Source: Chlorobiota bacterium
GTDB taxonomy: Bacteria > Bacteroidota > Bacteroidia > Bacteroidales > Marinilabiliaceae
Direction: 5' to 3'
Assembly (NCBI GenBank): GCA_013153405.1
Contig: JAADEM010000012.1
Span: 1-33,584 of the forward strand
DNA: 33,584 bases
The notes below the pieces were generated by a model. The model did no database searches. It was not told the DNA's origin and was given only the letters and a program-made list of their open reading frames with translations. The position numbers were made by a program, and so were the translations under genes. Shown one piece after another: positions 1-9,800 of this stretch. How positions within the stretch are numbered: the stretch's first letter is position 1; each line of letters starts with the position of its first letter.

Positions 1-186
1 AGCATTCTTGCCATTCATATCATCTACAAAAGTCTGTAGTCTGTGAGTGGCATCGTGAATAACATTGTAATGAACATCAGTACAAATTCCGAAACTGACT
101 TTATTTTTTTGAGTTTTAGTTGTACATCCTGCTACAGATAACAGAGATATTAGAAAAACAAAACTCTTGTTGTAAAAGGCTTTCAT
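1..186 (-). CDS. Calcineurin-like metallophosphoesterase lipoprotein (N-terminal part only)
   Basis: Reading leftward from an ATG at 186, an open frame of 62 codons runs off the left edge. Residues 1-21 form a lipoprotein signal peptide with lipobox SVAGC (Cys21). The mature protein opens with FGICTDVHY, where D37-x-H39 matches the first metal-binding motif of calcineurin-like phosphoesterases. The acidic residues after the lipid Cys that mark surface export in this phylum are absent (CTTKTQ), so it may face the periplasm. It is divergent from the beta-helix gene at 475. Only the first metal motif can be seen, so family membership is likely but the substrate is unknown. Confidence 0.72.
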   Translation of the reverse strand, partial: MKAFYNKSFVFLISLLSVAGCTTKTQKNKVSFGICTDVHYNVIHDATHRLQTFVDDMNGKNA

Positions 187-200
187 TTTTTAAATATTAA

Positions 201-221
201 AACTTTGTATTCTCAAAGTTA
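201..221 (-). promoter_or_regulatory. Putative -7 element inside a 7-bp inverted repeat
   Basis: On the minus strand 221-214 reads TAACTTTG, an exact match to the Bacteroidota -7 consensus TAnnTTTG, with its downstream edge 28 bp before the phosphoesterase ATG. It overlaps a perfect inverted repeat, AACTTTG (201-207) and CAAAGTT (214-220), separated by 6 nt. No clear -33 TTG was found at the expected distance. It could be a promoter with a built-in operator or hairpin, or chance. Confidence 0.35.
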
Positions 222-406
222 ATTATTTATGAATTCCTGCAGGGTAAATTATGTTTTAATTTAGTATGAATAATAATCCTGTATTGTGAAGTGTATTTAT
301 TTTGTGTGTTCATGATAATCATATTGTTGTTTTGTCTTGAAAACCGGCTGGTTATAGTCTTTGCTGAAACAGGGTGTAATATTTTAACCCTTTATTGATA
401 CAAAAA

Positions 407-440
407 TTGACCTGAATTTACGTGCCTGAAAGTATGTTTG
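407..440 (+). promoter_or_regulatory. Putative promoter of the beta-helix gene at 475
   Basis: TATGTTTG at 433-440 is an exact TAnnTTTG -7 element, with a TTG at 407-409 some 23 bp upstream as a possible -33 element. Transcription would start near 447, giving a leader of about 28 nt, a usual length in this phylum. The spacing is at the long end of the range I know for Bacteroidota promoters. Confidence 0.45.
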
Positions 441-474
441 TCCTGTATAGTATATTAACAAAATATTTTTTATT

Positions 475-2403
475 ATGGATGGAAAGTTTACACTATTAAT
501 CATTTTTGTGTTTTTCAATGCAGGATTGATATTTTCTCAGTCGGAGGTATACGTCTCACCTACGGGAGATGATGATAATCCGGGAACGATCGACCAACCG
601 TTTAAGACAATACAACAAGGCGTAAAAAGTGTAGAGAGTGATGGAACTGTTTATGTCCGAGGTGGCATTTACAGAGAGGAGGTAACAGTTTATACTAATG
701 GTATTACAATTGAGGCATATAGTAATGAGTCTCCTGTGATAAAGGGATCTGTTGTAGCAACAGGATGGGAACCCAGAGGCGATTTCTGGAAAAAATTCGT
801 AGATATACAGCCACAACAGGTATTTGTAGACGGGAACAACCCGTTGCAACAGATTGGTATGCCTAGCGAATATATTGTAAATGATGATACCAAACGGTAT
901 ATGAGTCAGGTTGGTACTGATATAAATGATATGGCACCGGGGCGTTTCTGGTGGGAAAGCGATACTTTGTATATCTGGCTTGATGACAGTTCAGACCCCA
1001 ATACTCATGAGATAGAAGTTAGTCAGAACCGTCGTGTACTGAATCTTTTGTCATCATCAGGTTCTGTTGTTAAAGGTATTACCATTGAACATTCAAACTG
1101 TAATACTTTTGCTGAACAGGATGCTGCGGTTAAGCTGGGGGTGAATTGTGTAATGGATAGCTGTACGGTACAGTGGTGTGATTTCGGAGGTATTTCAATG
1201 AATGATGGAGCGCAGGTGTTGAACTGTGAGGTGTTACATAACGGTGCTACCGGCCTTAATGCTTCATCATGCGGTAATTTTCTTATAAAGAATACCCGTA
1301 TTGCATATAGTAATTACCGTAATTTTTATAGTCAGTGGCATGCCGGAGCATTTAAAGGTGCAACTTATGCCTGGGGTACAATTGAAAATTGTGAGATAGA
1401 TCATAATAATGGAGCCGGTTTGTGGTTCGACTACTGTCATTACAGTGCTTACTATGATGATTATGATACGGAGAATTTATATCCTATAATTATCAGGTAT
1501 AATTATTTCCACGATAACGGAACAGGGAATTATGATTCAGATGATATAAATAACAACGCTTCAATACTTATTGAGGTGTCAGAACAGGCTTATGTTTACA
1601 ACAATATAATCGACAGGTTTCAGTATCGCGGAATATGGGCTTCATCGGCATGGAACAGTTATTTTGTAAATAATGTGATTGCAAACGGAGAAACAGGATC
1701 CTATTCATACGGTATTGATGGAGGTGCAAGTTATGTTGATTGGGCCTGGGAAAAGAACAATGTTATAGCTAATAACATCCTGTACAATAACAACTCTTCA
1801 TATCAGATAAGAATGCAGCCGGATGACGGAGGTACTAAATATTTTAATAATATTTGCCAGAACAACCTAGTATATAAAGAAAGCGGAACTATCCGGATGG
1901 TGTGTGGAGGTGATATATATTATAGTGTAAGTGACTGGCAGGACAATACCGAGTTCGGTAATAACAGTCTGAGTGTAGATCCTTTATTTGCAGATACGAT
2001 GTTTCATTTGTCATCATCATCGCCGTGTATCGATGCCGGACTTAATGTTATTACCGATACAATGACCGTTGATTATGAAAATAATCCGCGTATAGTAGGT
2101 GGAACAATCGATATGGGTGTATATGAAGTCCAGACTGTGACAGCAATTAGAGATAATGAAAAAGAATCGGAATTCTCATTATATCCGAATCCTACTACTG
2201 GGATTATTAATGTAAAATCGGAACTGAATGAGAAATACATTTTTGTAAAAATATATGATGCTAAAGGCAGACTTGTTCTGATCGATATGCTAAAAGATGG
2301 TGTCAGTTCTTCAATTGATTTAAGCAATCGACCTAAAGGAATCTATTTTATTTCGATAGATTCAGGAGGTGTAGATGAAACATATAAGGTAGTTTTGATG
2401 TAG
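475..2403 (+). CDS. Right-handed parallel beta-helix protein with T9SS sorting domain, probable polysaccharide-active enzyme
   Basis: A signal peptide (residues 1-22, ending IFSQ) leads into VYVSPTGDDDNPGT, the DUF1565-type entry of many beta-helix glycoside hydrolases and lyases. Short Asn-rich beta-helix coils follow to about residue 555. Residues 565-642 are a type A T9SS C-terminal domain, with YPNPTTG at 570-576 and a VxxVVLM end, so the protein should cross the outer membrane by T9SS and stay at the surface or be released. It shares long blocks with the lipoprotein at 5088, including QWHAG (287-291), the preceding VQWCDFGGISM and EVSE further on. Fold and neighbours (GH29, SGNH) would suit a GH141-like fucosidase or a lyase, but this is inferred from fold and context; no catalytic residues are assigned. 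Confidence 0.85.
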   Translation: MDGKFTLLIIFVFFNAGLIFSQSEVYVSPTGDDDNPGTIDQPFKTIQQGVKSVESDGTVYVRGGIYREEVTVYTNGITIEAYSNESPVIKGSVVATGWEPRGDFWKKFVDIQPQQVFVDGNNPLQQIGMPSEYIVNDDTKRYMSQVGTDINDMAPGRFWWESDTLYIWLDDSSDPNTHEIEVSQNRRVLNLLSSSGSVVKGITIEHSNCNTFAEQDAAVKLGVNCVMDSCTVQWCDFGGISMNDGAQVLNCEVLHNGATGLNASSCGNFLIKNTRIAYSNYRNFYSQWHAGAFKGATYAWGTIENCEIDHNNGAGLWFDYCHYSAYYDDYDTENLYPIIIRYNYFHDNGTGNYDSDDINNNASILIEVSEQAYVYNNIIDRFQYRGIWASSAWNSYFVNNVIANGETGSYSYGIDGGASYVDWAWEKNNVIANNILYNNNSSYQIRMQPDDGGTKYFNNICQNNLVYKESGTIRMVCGGDIYYSVSDWQDNTEFGNNSLSVDPLFADTMFHLSSSSPCIDAGLNVITDTMTVDYENNPRIVGGTIDMGVYEVQTVTAIRDNEKESEFSLYPNPTTGIINVKSELNEKYIFVKIYDAKGRLVLIDMLKDGVSSSIDLSNRPKGIYFISIDSGGVDETYKVVLM

Positions 2404-2479
2404 TGTTTTACATTTAGTTGATTTCTGGTTAGCTAGGGTGTTCAAAAAGTAAATTGTAAAAGTCATTGGTGAGTGGGAT

Positions 2480-2546
2480 AGCCAGCCCAGGTTAGTACGA
2501 CGGGCATGAGGCCGGCCTATTCTGTCCGGTAGGAAAGGCCGGTTAC
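2480..2546. repeat. GC-rich intergenic segment with a hairpin
   Basis: The spacer between the beta-helix gene and the SGNH gene is visibly richer in G+C than its surroundings. It contains a perfect 7-bp inverted repeat, CCGGCCT (2512-2518) and AGGCCGG (2536-2542), with a 17-nt loop that holds a further TCCGGT. No T-run follows, so it is not a standard intrinsic terminator. It may be an RNA structure tuning expression between the two genes, or a dispersed repeat whose other copies lie outside the window. Confidence 0.4.
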
Positions 2547-2627
2547 TCTATATTCAGAATGACAACATAACTTTTGGGATACCCTCTTTTCCCATATGAT
2601 TCTATGGAGTTTACTTTTTTATATAAA

Positions 2628-3746
2628 ATGCGGAATAGACTTTTTTATTTTTTCATTTCTTTTATACTAAACATGCCAAATCTGGCATCTCAGGAGAACA
2701 TTGAATATAAGTGGTGGGATCCCTCAGGTTCGGAGGCTGTAGCAGGTCAGGCATGGGCAGGAGAAACTGCTGCTCCTTTCGACAGATTGCCGGAAAGAGC
2801 TATGTCGTTGGTGAGAAAACCCGTGTGGAACCTTTCTCATAATTCAGCAGGAATTATCATACGTTTCCGTTCAAATGCAAAAGAGTTAAAGGTAGAGTAC
2901 GGGGTTTCGGGAGATTTTGCAATGGAACATATGCCTGCTACCGGTGTCAGTGGCGTTGATCTTTATGCCCGAACTGATGACGGGAGATGGTTATGGTGTG
3001 CAGGAAAAAGGTCGTTCGGTGATACAATAAGGTTTGTTTTTAAAGGCATTAATCCCGGAGATAACTATATTGAAGATGGATTAGAGTATAGGTTATATTT
3101 GCCATTGTACAATACTGTAAAATGGTTAAAAATAGGGGTGCCTGTTGATGATAGTATAAACGCAATGCCTGAAGAAAATAAAAAGCCTGTGGTTGTTTAC
3201 GGAACATCTATAACACAAGGTGCCTGTGCTTCACGTCCGGGTATGACATGGACATCAATCCTGGGGCGCGATTTGGATATGCCGGTGATTAATCTTGGTT
3301 TTTCAGGTGAAGGTAAGCTCGATGAGTCAATGATAAACCTTATGTCGGAGATAGATGCGGCAATATATGTTCTCGATTGTATGCCTAACATGACAGCTCC
3401 GCGTTTTACCGGGGAGGAGGTGAAAAAAAGAGTGATTAATGCAGTGAATATATTACTTGAAAAACATCCAGGTACTCCTGTGCTTTTAACCGAACACGAC
3501 GGATACACCGACGGTTTTTTGAGACCGGAGAGATTTAAGAACTTTACTGATATAAATGTAGCACTTTATGATGCTTATAAAACAATAAAACGTGCAGGAA
3601 TTAAGAACGTATATTTGTTGCCTGCATCTGAAATAGGTATAGATATAAATTGTCAGGTTGACGGCATTCATCCGAATGACCTCGGAATGTACAGGTATGC
3701 CCGGGCATACAACAGGTATATCAGGGTTATTCTCGGAATGCATTAG
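2628..3746 (+). CDS. SGNH/GDSL hydrolase with GxDLY-type N-terminal domain, probable carbohydrate esterase
   Basis: I chose the ATG at 2628 because it gives a proper signal peptide (residues 1-22, ending NLASQ); the frame is open back to 2574, but that extension would spoil the signal. The N-terminal beta-sandwich carries GVSGVDLYAR, the hallmark of the GxDLY domain. The SGNH fold follows with all four blocks: GTSITQG (nucleophile Ser194), NLGFSGEG (Gly224), DCMPN (Asn254) and DGIHPND (Asp345, His348). In this family these residues make a complete Ser-His-Asp esterase. It probably removes acetyl or other acyl groups from a sugar polymer in the periplasm or outside. It lies 20 bp before the GH29 gene and is probably cotranscribed. 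The exact ester is unknown. Confidence 0.88.
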   Translation: MRNRLFYFFISFILNMPNLASQENIEYKWWDPSGSEAVAGQAWAGETAAPFDRLPERAMSLVRKPVWNLSHNSAGIIIRFRSNAKELKVEYGVSGDFAMEHMPATGVSGVDLYARTDDGRWLWCAGKRSFGDTIRFVFKGINPGDNYIEDGLEYRLYLPLYNTVKWLKIGVPVDDSINAMPEENKKPVVVYGTSITQGACASRPGMTWTSILGRDLDMPVINLGFSGEGKLDESMINLMSEIDAAIYVLDCMPNMTAPRFTGEEVKKRVINAVNILLEKHPGTPVLLTEHDGYTDGFLRPERFKNFTDINVALYDAYKTIKRAGIKNVYLLPASEIGIDINCQVDGIHPNDLGMYRYARAYNRYIRVILGMH

Positions 3747-3749
3747 AAC

Positions 3750-3765
3750 CGGAAAGGAGTATTTT
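3750..3765 (+). promoter_or_regulatory. Shine-Dalgarno-like site of the fucosidase gene
   Basis: GGAAAGGAGT ends 6 nt before the ATG at 3766. Most genes here start after AT-rich leaders without such a purine run, so it stands out and supports 3766 as the true start rather than the open-frame ATG at 3658 inside the SGNH gene. Confidence 0.5.
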
Positions 3766-5085
3766 ATGTATAAATTGAAAAAAAATGTTATTCTGATTCT
3801 GTTGTCTGGTTTTGGTATGATACAGGCTCAGGAATATGTTCCTTCGAAAGAAAACATTGAAGCAAGGGAGTGGTTTGAACAGGCTCGTTTCGGCATGTTT
3901 ATCCATTGGGGTTTGTATTCAGTACTTGCCGGAGGCGGCCGTAAAGGATATGCAGAATGGATACAGAACCGTGACTTCATTCCAGGTAAGGATTATAAAA
4001 AGCTGACTAATTTCTTTTATCCCCGCGATTTCGATCCTGTCGAATGGGTGAGAATAGCTAAAGATGCAGGAATGAAATACATTACTTTTACAACAAAACA
4101 TCATGAAGGATTTTCAATGTTTGATACAAAATATTCCGATTTTGGTGTCATGCAAACACCTTACGGGAAGGATGTACTGAAAATGCTGAAAGATGAGTGT
4201 GATAAACAGGGAATAAAATTGTTTGTTTATTATTCATTACTCGACTGGCATCATCCTGATTATTATCCGTGGGGCAGATCGGGACGTGAATTTACAGGCA
4301 GAACTCCGGATGGTGATTGGGATAATTATATAAAATTCATGAACGACCAGCTAACGGAACTGCTGACCGGTTATGGTGAAATAGGCGGTGTATGGTTCGA
4401 CGGTATGTGGGACAAGAAGGATGCCGACTGGCATCTGGAAGATATATACGGTAATATTCATAAGTTACAGCCTCAGGCGCTTATCGGGAATAATCATCAT
4501 CAGAAGCCTTTGCCCGGCGAGGATTTTCAAATGTTTGAACGTGACCTGCCGGGTGAAAATACTTTCGGGCACAATACTACACATGTGAGCCGGTTACCAC
4601 TGGAAACATGTGAGACTATGAACCGCGAATGGGGGTATAATTTCAGGGATAATGATTTTAAAACTCCGGAGGAGATAATTGATCTGATAGTGAGGGCCGC
4701 AGGCAACAATGCTAACTTGTTACTTAATACAGGACCCATGCCCGACGGAAATCTAATACCTGAAAATGTTGCAACACTAAAAAAAGTGGGTAGCTGGATG
4801 AGAAAATACGGGGAAACCATATACGGTTCTGCCGGGGGACCGGTAAAGCCCGATACATGGGGTGCAACAACTCAAAAAGATAACAGGATTTTTGTGCATG
4901 TGCTGAATTATGATAAAGAGCTTTTGGCATTGCCTCCTTTCGTGAAAAAAATAAAAAAATCCTACCTTTTCGATAATGGAGAGAAAATAGATGTTGATAT
5001 CAGGAAGGAGGGAATAATTTTAAATCTTAAAAACACCGATTCTGGAAAAATTGACAGGATTGTGGTATTGGAAACAGAAAAATAA
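3766..5085 (+). CDS. GH29 alpha-L-fucosidase
   Basis: This 439-residue protein has a signal peptide (1-21, ending IQAQ) and the GH29 barrel from the start of the mature chain: EWFEQARFGMFIHWG, then TTKHHEGFSMF, VYYSLLDWHH and GGVWFDGMWD, where Asp212 sits at the family's catalytic nucleophile position. The end of the barrel has AAGNNANLLLNTGPMPDG, also typical. A small beta domain closes the protein. The enzyme hydrolyses terminal alpha-L-fucose with retention. With no lipobox it should be periplasmic. It begins 20 bp after the SGNH stop and ends 2 bp before the next ATG, so the three genes form one operon. I did not assign the acid/base residue or the subfamily. Confidence 0.95.
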   Translation: MYKLKKNVILILLSGFGMIQAQEYVPSKENIEAREWFEQARFGMFIHWGLYSVLAGGGRKGYAEWIQNRDFIPGKDYKKLTNFFYPRDFDPVEWVRIAKDAGMKYITFTTKHHEGFSMFDTKYSDFGVMQTPYGKDVLKMLKDECDKQGIKLFVYYSLLDWHHPDYYPWGRSGREFTGRTPDGDWDNYIKFMNDQLTELLTGYGEIGGVWFDGMWDKKDADWHLEDIYGNIHKLQPQALIGNNHHQKPLPGEDFQMFERDLPGENTFGHNTTHVSRLPLETCETMNREWGYNFRDNDFKTPEEIIDLIVRAAGNNANLLLNTGPMPDGNLIPENVATLKKVGSWMRKYGETIYGSAGGPVKPDTWGATTQKDNRIFVHVLNYDKELLALPPFVKKIKKSYLFDNGEKIDVDIRKEGIILNLKNTDSGKIDRIVVLETEK

Positions 5086-5087
5086 AA

Positions 5088-6761
5088 ATGAAAAAAATCA
5101 GAGCATATTTTACAGTAATTATTGCGTTTCTCCTGCTTTCGTGTACAGATAATGTAAGGGTGCTGCATGTATCTCCGTCCGGTTCGGATAAAAACGACGG
5201 GAACCTTTATTTTCCTTTGCAAACGGTGTCAAAGGCCATAGAAGTGTCAAAGCCCGGACAAACTATTTGTATCCATGATGGTGTGTATAGGGAAAAGGTT
5301 TTGATTCCTGAAGGCAAGAACGGTATAAAACTGGTGGCTTACAAAAATGAAAAACCGGTTCTCAAAGGTTCTGATGTGATAAAAGACTGGGAAAAGAAGG
5401 GAGATGTGTGGTTCTCTGTAGTTAAGATTAAACCTCAGCAGGTTATGGTGGACGGCGATAACCCTTTGCAGCAGATAGGTTATCCTAATGATGATTTCAG
5501 GGATGTTCAGAATTATCCTCGTTATGAGTTTCCTGTGGGGAAAAATATTAATGATATGGCTCCCGGACGTTTCTTTTGGGTCAGTGATACTTTATTTATA
5601 ATGCTTAATGATAAGGACGATCCGAGAAAACATCAGATTGAGGTAAGTGTGCGGGAATATGTTATAAATGTGGAAGCCGACAGTGTGTTGATAAAGGGTC
5701 TGACTATAAGGCATTCAAACTCTAATACCTACTCTGAGCAGGGTGCAGCAGTCAGTCTGGGTAATCACAGTGTTATTGAGGATTGTGATGTACAGTGGTG
5801 CGATTTTGGCGGTATTTCGATGGGGTACCGTAAAAAAGGGTCTAAAGTAATACGGTGTGTAGTATCACATAATGGAGCTACAGGTATCAATGCTTCAGCT
5901 ACTGAAGATTTTCTTATAAAGGATTGTAAAGCAAATTATAATAACTGCAGGAATTTTTATGCACAGTGGCATGCCGGTGGTTTTAAAGGTGCGTCGTCGG
6001 CATGGGGAACAATTGAAAACAGTGAATTTGCATATAATACAGGGGCTGGTATCTGGTTCGACTATTGCTATGAAAGAGCAAAATACAGAACCAACGGTCC
6101 GAAACCGATTAATGTTAAGAATAATTACATTCATAACAATAGTCCGGCAACAAACTCTAATCAGAATGCTGCATTAATGATAGAGGTGAGTGAAATGGCA
6201 AACCTTATAAATAATGTGATAATAAATAACGGGTTACGAGCCGTTTATATCAGTGCTTCGTGGGATGTTAATGTTTTAAATAATACAATATGTGGTAATT
6301 ATGGTTATTGTGCAATAGATGTGGCCGGTATGCCCAGAAAAGGCCAGAAACTTGAAAATGTGATAGTGGCTAATAATATAATTTCAGAAAATACAGCCCA
6401 ATATGACATTCATATAGTAAAAGAAAATGGCGACGATATAAGAAATATTTCTTGTGACTACAATCTGATTTTCCGTAAAAACGGGAAAGTAAGTTTGTGG
6501 CATTCAACTGACGGACGTGGCGGATGGAAAGGTCCTGTATATGATAAGCCTGATGACTGGAAGAAAAACACTCTTTTTGACCATAACTCTGTTTTTGCCG
6601 CTCCTGAGTTTAAAAGTTCCGGATTTGGTCTGACTAAAACATCTCCGGCCGTAGATGCAGGAACTTTGAAGATCCCGTATGTTACAGAAAAGGATTTTTG
6701 CGGGCACAAAAGAGTATCGGGGAGGAGTATTGATATGGGAGCCTGTGAGTATTACGATTAA
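5088..6761 (+). CDS. Right-handed parallel beta-helix lipoprotein, paralogue of the 475-2403 product
   Basis: The signal peptide ends in the lipobox LLLSC (Cys19), followed by TDN, giving one acidic residue close to the lipid Cys that may favour surface display. The body has the same order of blocks as the earlier beta-helix protein: LHVSPSGSDKNDG, NPLQQIGYPNDD, MAPGRFFWVSDTLFI, RHSNSNTYSEQ, VQWCDFGGISM, QWHAGGFKG (from Gln293), NTGAGIWFDYC and EVSE. It is 85 residues shorter, mostly because it lacks the T9SS tail. It starts 2 bp after the fucosidase stop, so translation is probably coupled. Substrate and chemistry are not established. A GH141-like hydrolase or a polysaccharide lyase are the options I consider. 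Confidence 0.85.
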   Translation: MKKIRAYFTVIIAFLLLSCTDNVRVLHVSPSGSDKNDGNLYFPLQTVSKAIEVSKPGQTICIHDGVYREKVLIPEGKNGIKLVAYKNEKPVLKGSDVIKDWEKKGDVWFSVVKIKPQQVMVDGDNPLQQIGYPNDDFRDVQNYPRYEFPVGKNINDMAPGRFFWVSDTLFIMLNDKDDPRKHQIEVSVREYVINVEADSVLIKGLTIRHSNSNTYSEQGAAVSLGNHSVIEDCDVQWCDFGGISMGYRKKGSKVIRCVVSHNGATGINASATEDFLIKDCKANYNNCRNFYAQWHAGGFKGASSAWGTIENSEFAYNTGAGIWFDYCYERAKYRTNGPKPINVKNNYIHNNSPATNSNQNAALMIEVSEMANLINNVIINNGLRAVYISASWDVNVLNNTICGNYGYCAIDVAGMPRKGQKLENVIVANNIISENTAQYDIHIVKENGDDIRNISCDYNLIFRKNGKVSLWHSTDGRGGWKGPVYDKPDDWKKNTLFDHNSVFAAPEFKSSGFGLTKTSPAVDAGTLKIPYVTEKDFCGHKRVSGRSIDMGACEYYD

Positions 6762-6813
6762 AATGAAAAGGATGCCGAATCTTATTTTTAACTTTTATAT
6801 TAATTAAACGTTA

Positions 6814-6828
6814 TATGTTATAAACATA
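6814..6828. promoter_or_regulatory. Inverted repeat upstream of the hybrid regulator
   Basis: TATGTT (6814-6819) and AACATA (6823-6828) form a perfect 6-bp inverted repeat around ATA, 42 bp before the ATG of the hybrid two-component gene. It could be an operator. The surrounding AT-rich sequence makes chance occurrence plausible. Confidence 0.25.
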
Positions 6829-6870
6829 CCGGTGTTTTGTTACTGAATCCGGTTCTCAAAATTATAGTAG

Positions 6871-9800
6871 ATGTTTAGTATGAGAAGCTTTTTGATGTTT
6901 TTTATTTCGTTTATGTTTATCTGTAAACCTGTGTTTACACAGGACAGGGACTATCGTTTCAAAAGGCTTAATACTGATGACGGATTGTCAAAAAATAATG
7001 TTTATGCCGTAACCCAGGATAAGCAGGGGTTTATGTGGTTTGGCACCGACTTCGGACTGAACCGGTATGACGGATATGATTTTAAAAAATATTTTTTTGA
7101 TAAGAATGACACAACTTCATTAGCTAACAATTATGTTAGCGGGCTACTTATTGACAATAATGGTGACTTATGGGTGGGAACCAATGGTTATATTCATAAA
7201 TACAGAGCAGAATCTGATAATTTTGAACGTATAAGCCTTTTCAAAAAAGAAAGAGAATATCAGGGTATTCTGAAAATGACTCTGATTTGTGATAGGGATA
7301 ACAATATCTGGGTAGGTGATATTGATAACGGACTGTTTATATACAATGTTGAAGAAAACAGGGTTACGGATATCTCTGATAAAATAAAAGGGCTTGGCGT
7401 GGGAACAATAAAAGAGACCTCGGACGGTAATGTGTGGGTGGGCACTGATATGGGAAAGCTTTTTTGTTTTGACAGAAGGAATAACAGTGTGAAAGAGTTC
7501 AGTAATCCCCGTATTGAACAGGAGCAACTGCATGATGACTTTGTTTGGTTTATTAAAGAGGAGTCTGGCAGCCAAAAACTTTTGTTGGGTACTGCACGGG
7601 GATTATTTGATTTTGACCGGAGTACGACCTCTTTCTCTGTTCATCAGGTCGGGGATATAAATGTTCTGGATTTAAGTTTTACCTGCTATTATAAAGATAC
7701 ACTAGGTACAGAATGGTTCGGAACCTCAGGAGAAGGACTGCTTGTCGCAAACAATAAAACATTATTGCTTGAGCGTAAGCCTAATAATATGATGAGTATA
7801 AGCAATAATGAGATTCATGATATTTACAGGGACAGATCCGGTGTTTATTGGGTTGCAACAATGGGTGGGATTAATAAACTTGATCCTGCTTTGTTCTTTT
7901 TTAAATATTATCAGAACGATCCTAATGATTCCAAATCTTTACGTTTTAATAATGTTTCCTCTTTTTGTGAAGACAAGGATCATCATATCTGGATTGGTAC
8001 CCAGGGCGGAGGTGTAAATGTGTTTTTCCCTGAAACGGAAGATTTTTACCCGTTGGAAAAAATAACGGGAACAGTGCCGGCGGAAATGGGGAGGGTAATT
8101 TACGATCTTTGTGCCTCTTCCGACGGGAATATTTGGATTGCAACACGCGATGCTCTTGACAGATATGACCAGAAAAGTAAAAAGTTTTACCATTACGATT
8201 ATCATAAGTATAACCCTGATTTTCTTTCAAAGGATAACTATTCGCTCGATGGGAAAGCTATACTGTCACTTGCGGAAGGCATAAAAGGAGAAATATGGCT
8301 GGGAACATACGGAGGTGGTATCACCGGAATAGAACTTGACGAAAAAACAGGAACTACAAGATTTATAAACTTTAAACATATTCAGGGCGATAAAAACTCT
8401 ATAAGCAATAATTATATCAGAAAAATATTTGTAGACAGGTTTGGAATAGTCTGGATCGGAACTCTGGGTTCTGGCATCGACAGATTTGATCCTACCACTG
8501 GTGAGTTTAGTCACTATTCGCATTCGGAAAGTGACTCATCGGGATTAAGCAATGATTTTGTAACCGAAATTTATGAAGATCATTTCGGAAACCTTTGGGT
8601 TGGAACATATCTGGGATTGAATAAGTTCGACAGAGAGCATGAAAAATTCACTGTTTATTACATCCGAGATAAAGAACCCTACCGGATGATAAGTGAGATT
8701 TTTCTTGACAGGAAAAGTAATTTGTGGATAACTACAGATAACGGACTGTACAGATATAATCTTAAAAGCCAAAAGGTGAACAGGTACAGTATCTCACATG
8801 GTCTGCAGGGAAATAATTTTAACATAAATGCTCTTTTAAATTCCTCCGACGGTTCTGTTTATATTGGTGGCAGAAACGGATTCAATGTGTTCAGGCCTGA
8901 CGAGTTCAGGATAAATTCATATGCTCCTCCCGTTGAGATAACAGAAATTACTATTGATAACAAACCTGTAAGATTCGGGTATGGTGAAAACGGAATTATT
9001 CTGTACCTGAAAAATAAAAAGAGCAGGATTATAGATCTGACATATAAAAACAAAGTAATTTCATTTAAGTTTGCTGCCCTTTCATATACACTAAACGATC
9101 AATACAGGTATGCCTATAAGATGGAAGGACTTAATGATAAATGGGTATATACGGGCAGTGATATGCGTGTTGCTACATTTACCAATCTCTATCCCGGCTC
9201 ATACTCATTCAGGGTGAAAGCGGCTAACAATGACGGTATCTGGTCCAAATCTGATCCGCTGGTAAGTATACATATGGCTGTGCCTTACTGGAAATCATGG
9301 TGGGCATTTCTGGTTTATGTTTTTATAATTGTTACTATTTTTTATCTCGTTCTTCGTTTTGTTCTTGTCAAGAAAAGACTTGAAGATGAGCTCTATTCAG
9401 AACGTCTTGAGAGGGAAAAAATCATGGAGATAAATAAAATGAAAATAGAGTTTTTTTCTAATATCTCACATGAGTTCAGAACACCTCTGACACTTATCTT
9501 AAGTCCGGTAGAGAGTATGATGAAGAAAACCGATAATCCTGAGTTTGTTAAAAAACTTAAGTTGATGCATACAAATGCAACCAGATTGCTGAACCTGGTA
9601 AATCAGCTTCTGCATCTTCGTAAATCGGAAACCGACAACTGGAAAATGAATACCGAACCTATTGACCTGATAGAGTTTATCGAAGAGATTAAAACATCAT
9701 TTAATGAACTTGCTGCAAAAAAACAGATTATTTTTCAGTTGAAACTTGAAGTTCCAAGACCACAGGTCCTTTGGATTGACAGAATAAAAATGAAGAGTGT

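Noticed and set aside
3658-3765. N-terminal extension of the fucosidase from an ATG inside the SGNH gene
   Set aside because: It would bury the signal peptide, while the ATG at 3766 has a good ribosome-binding site.
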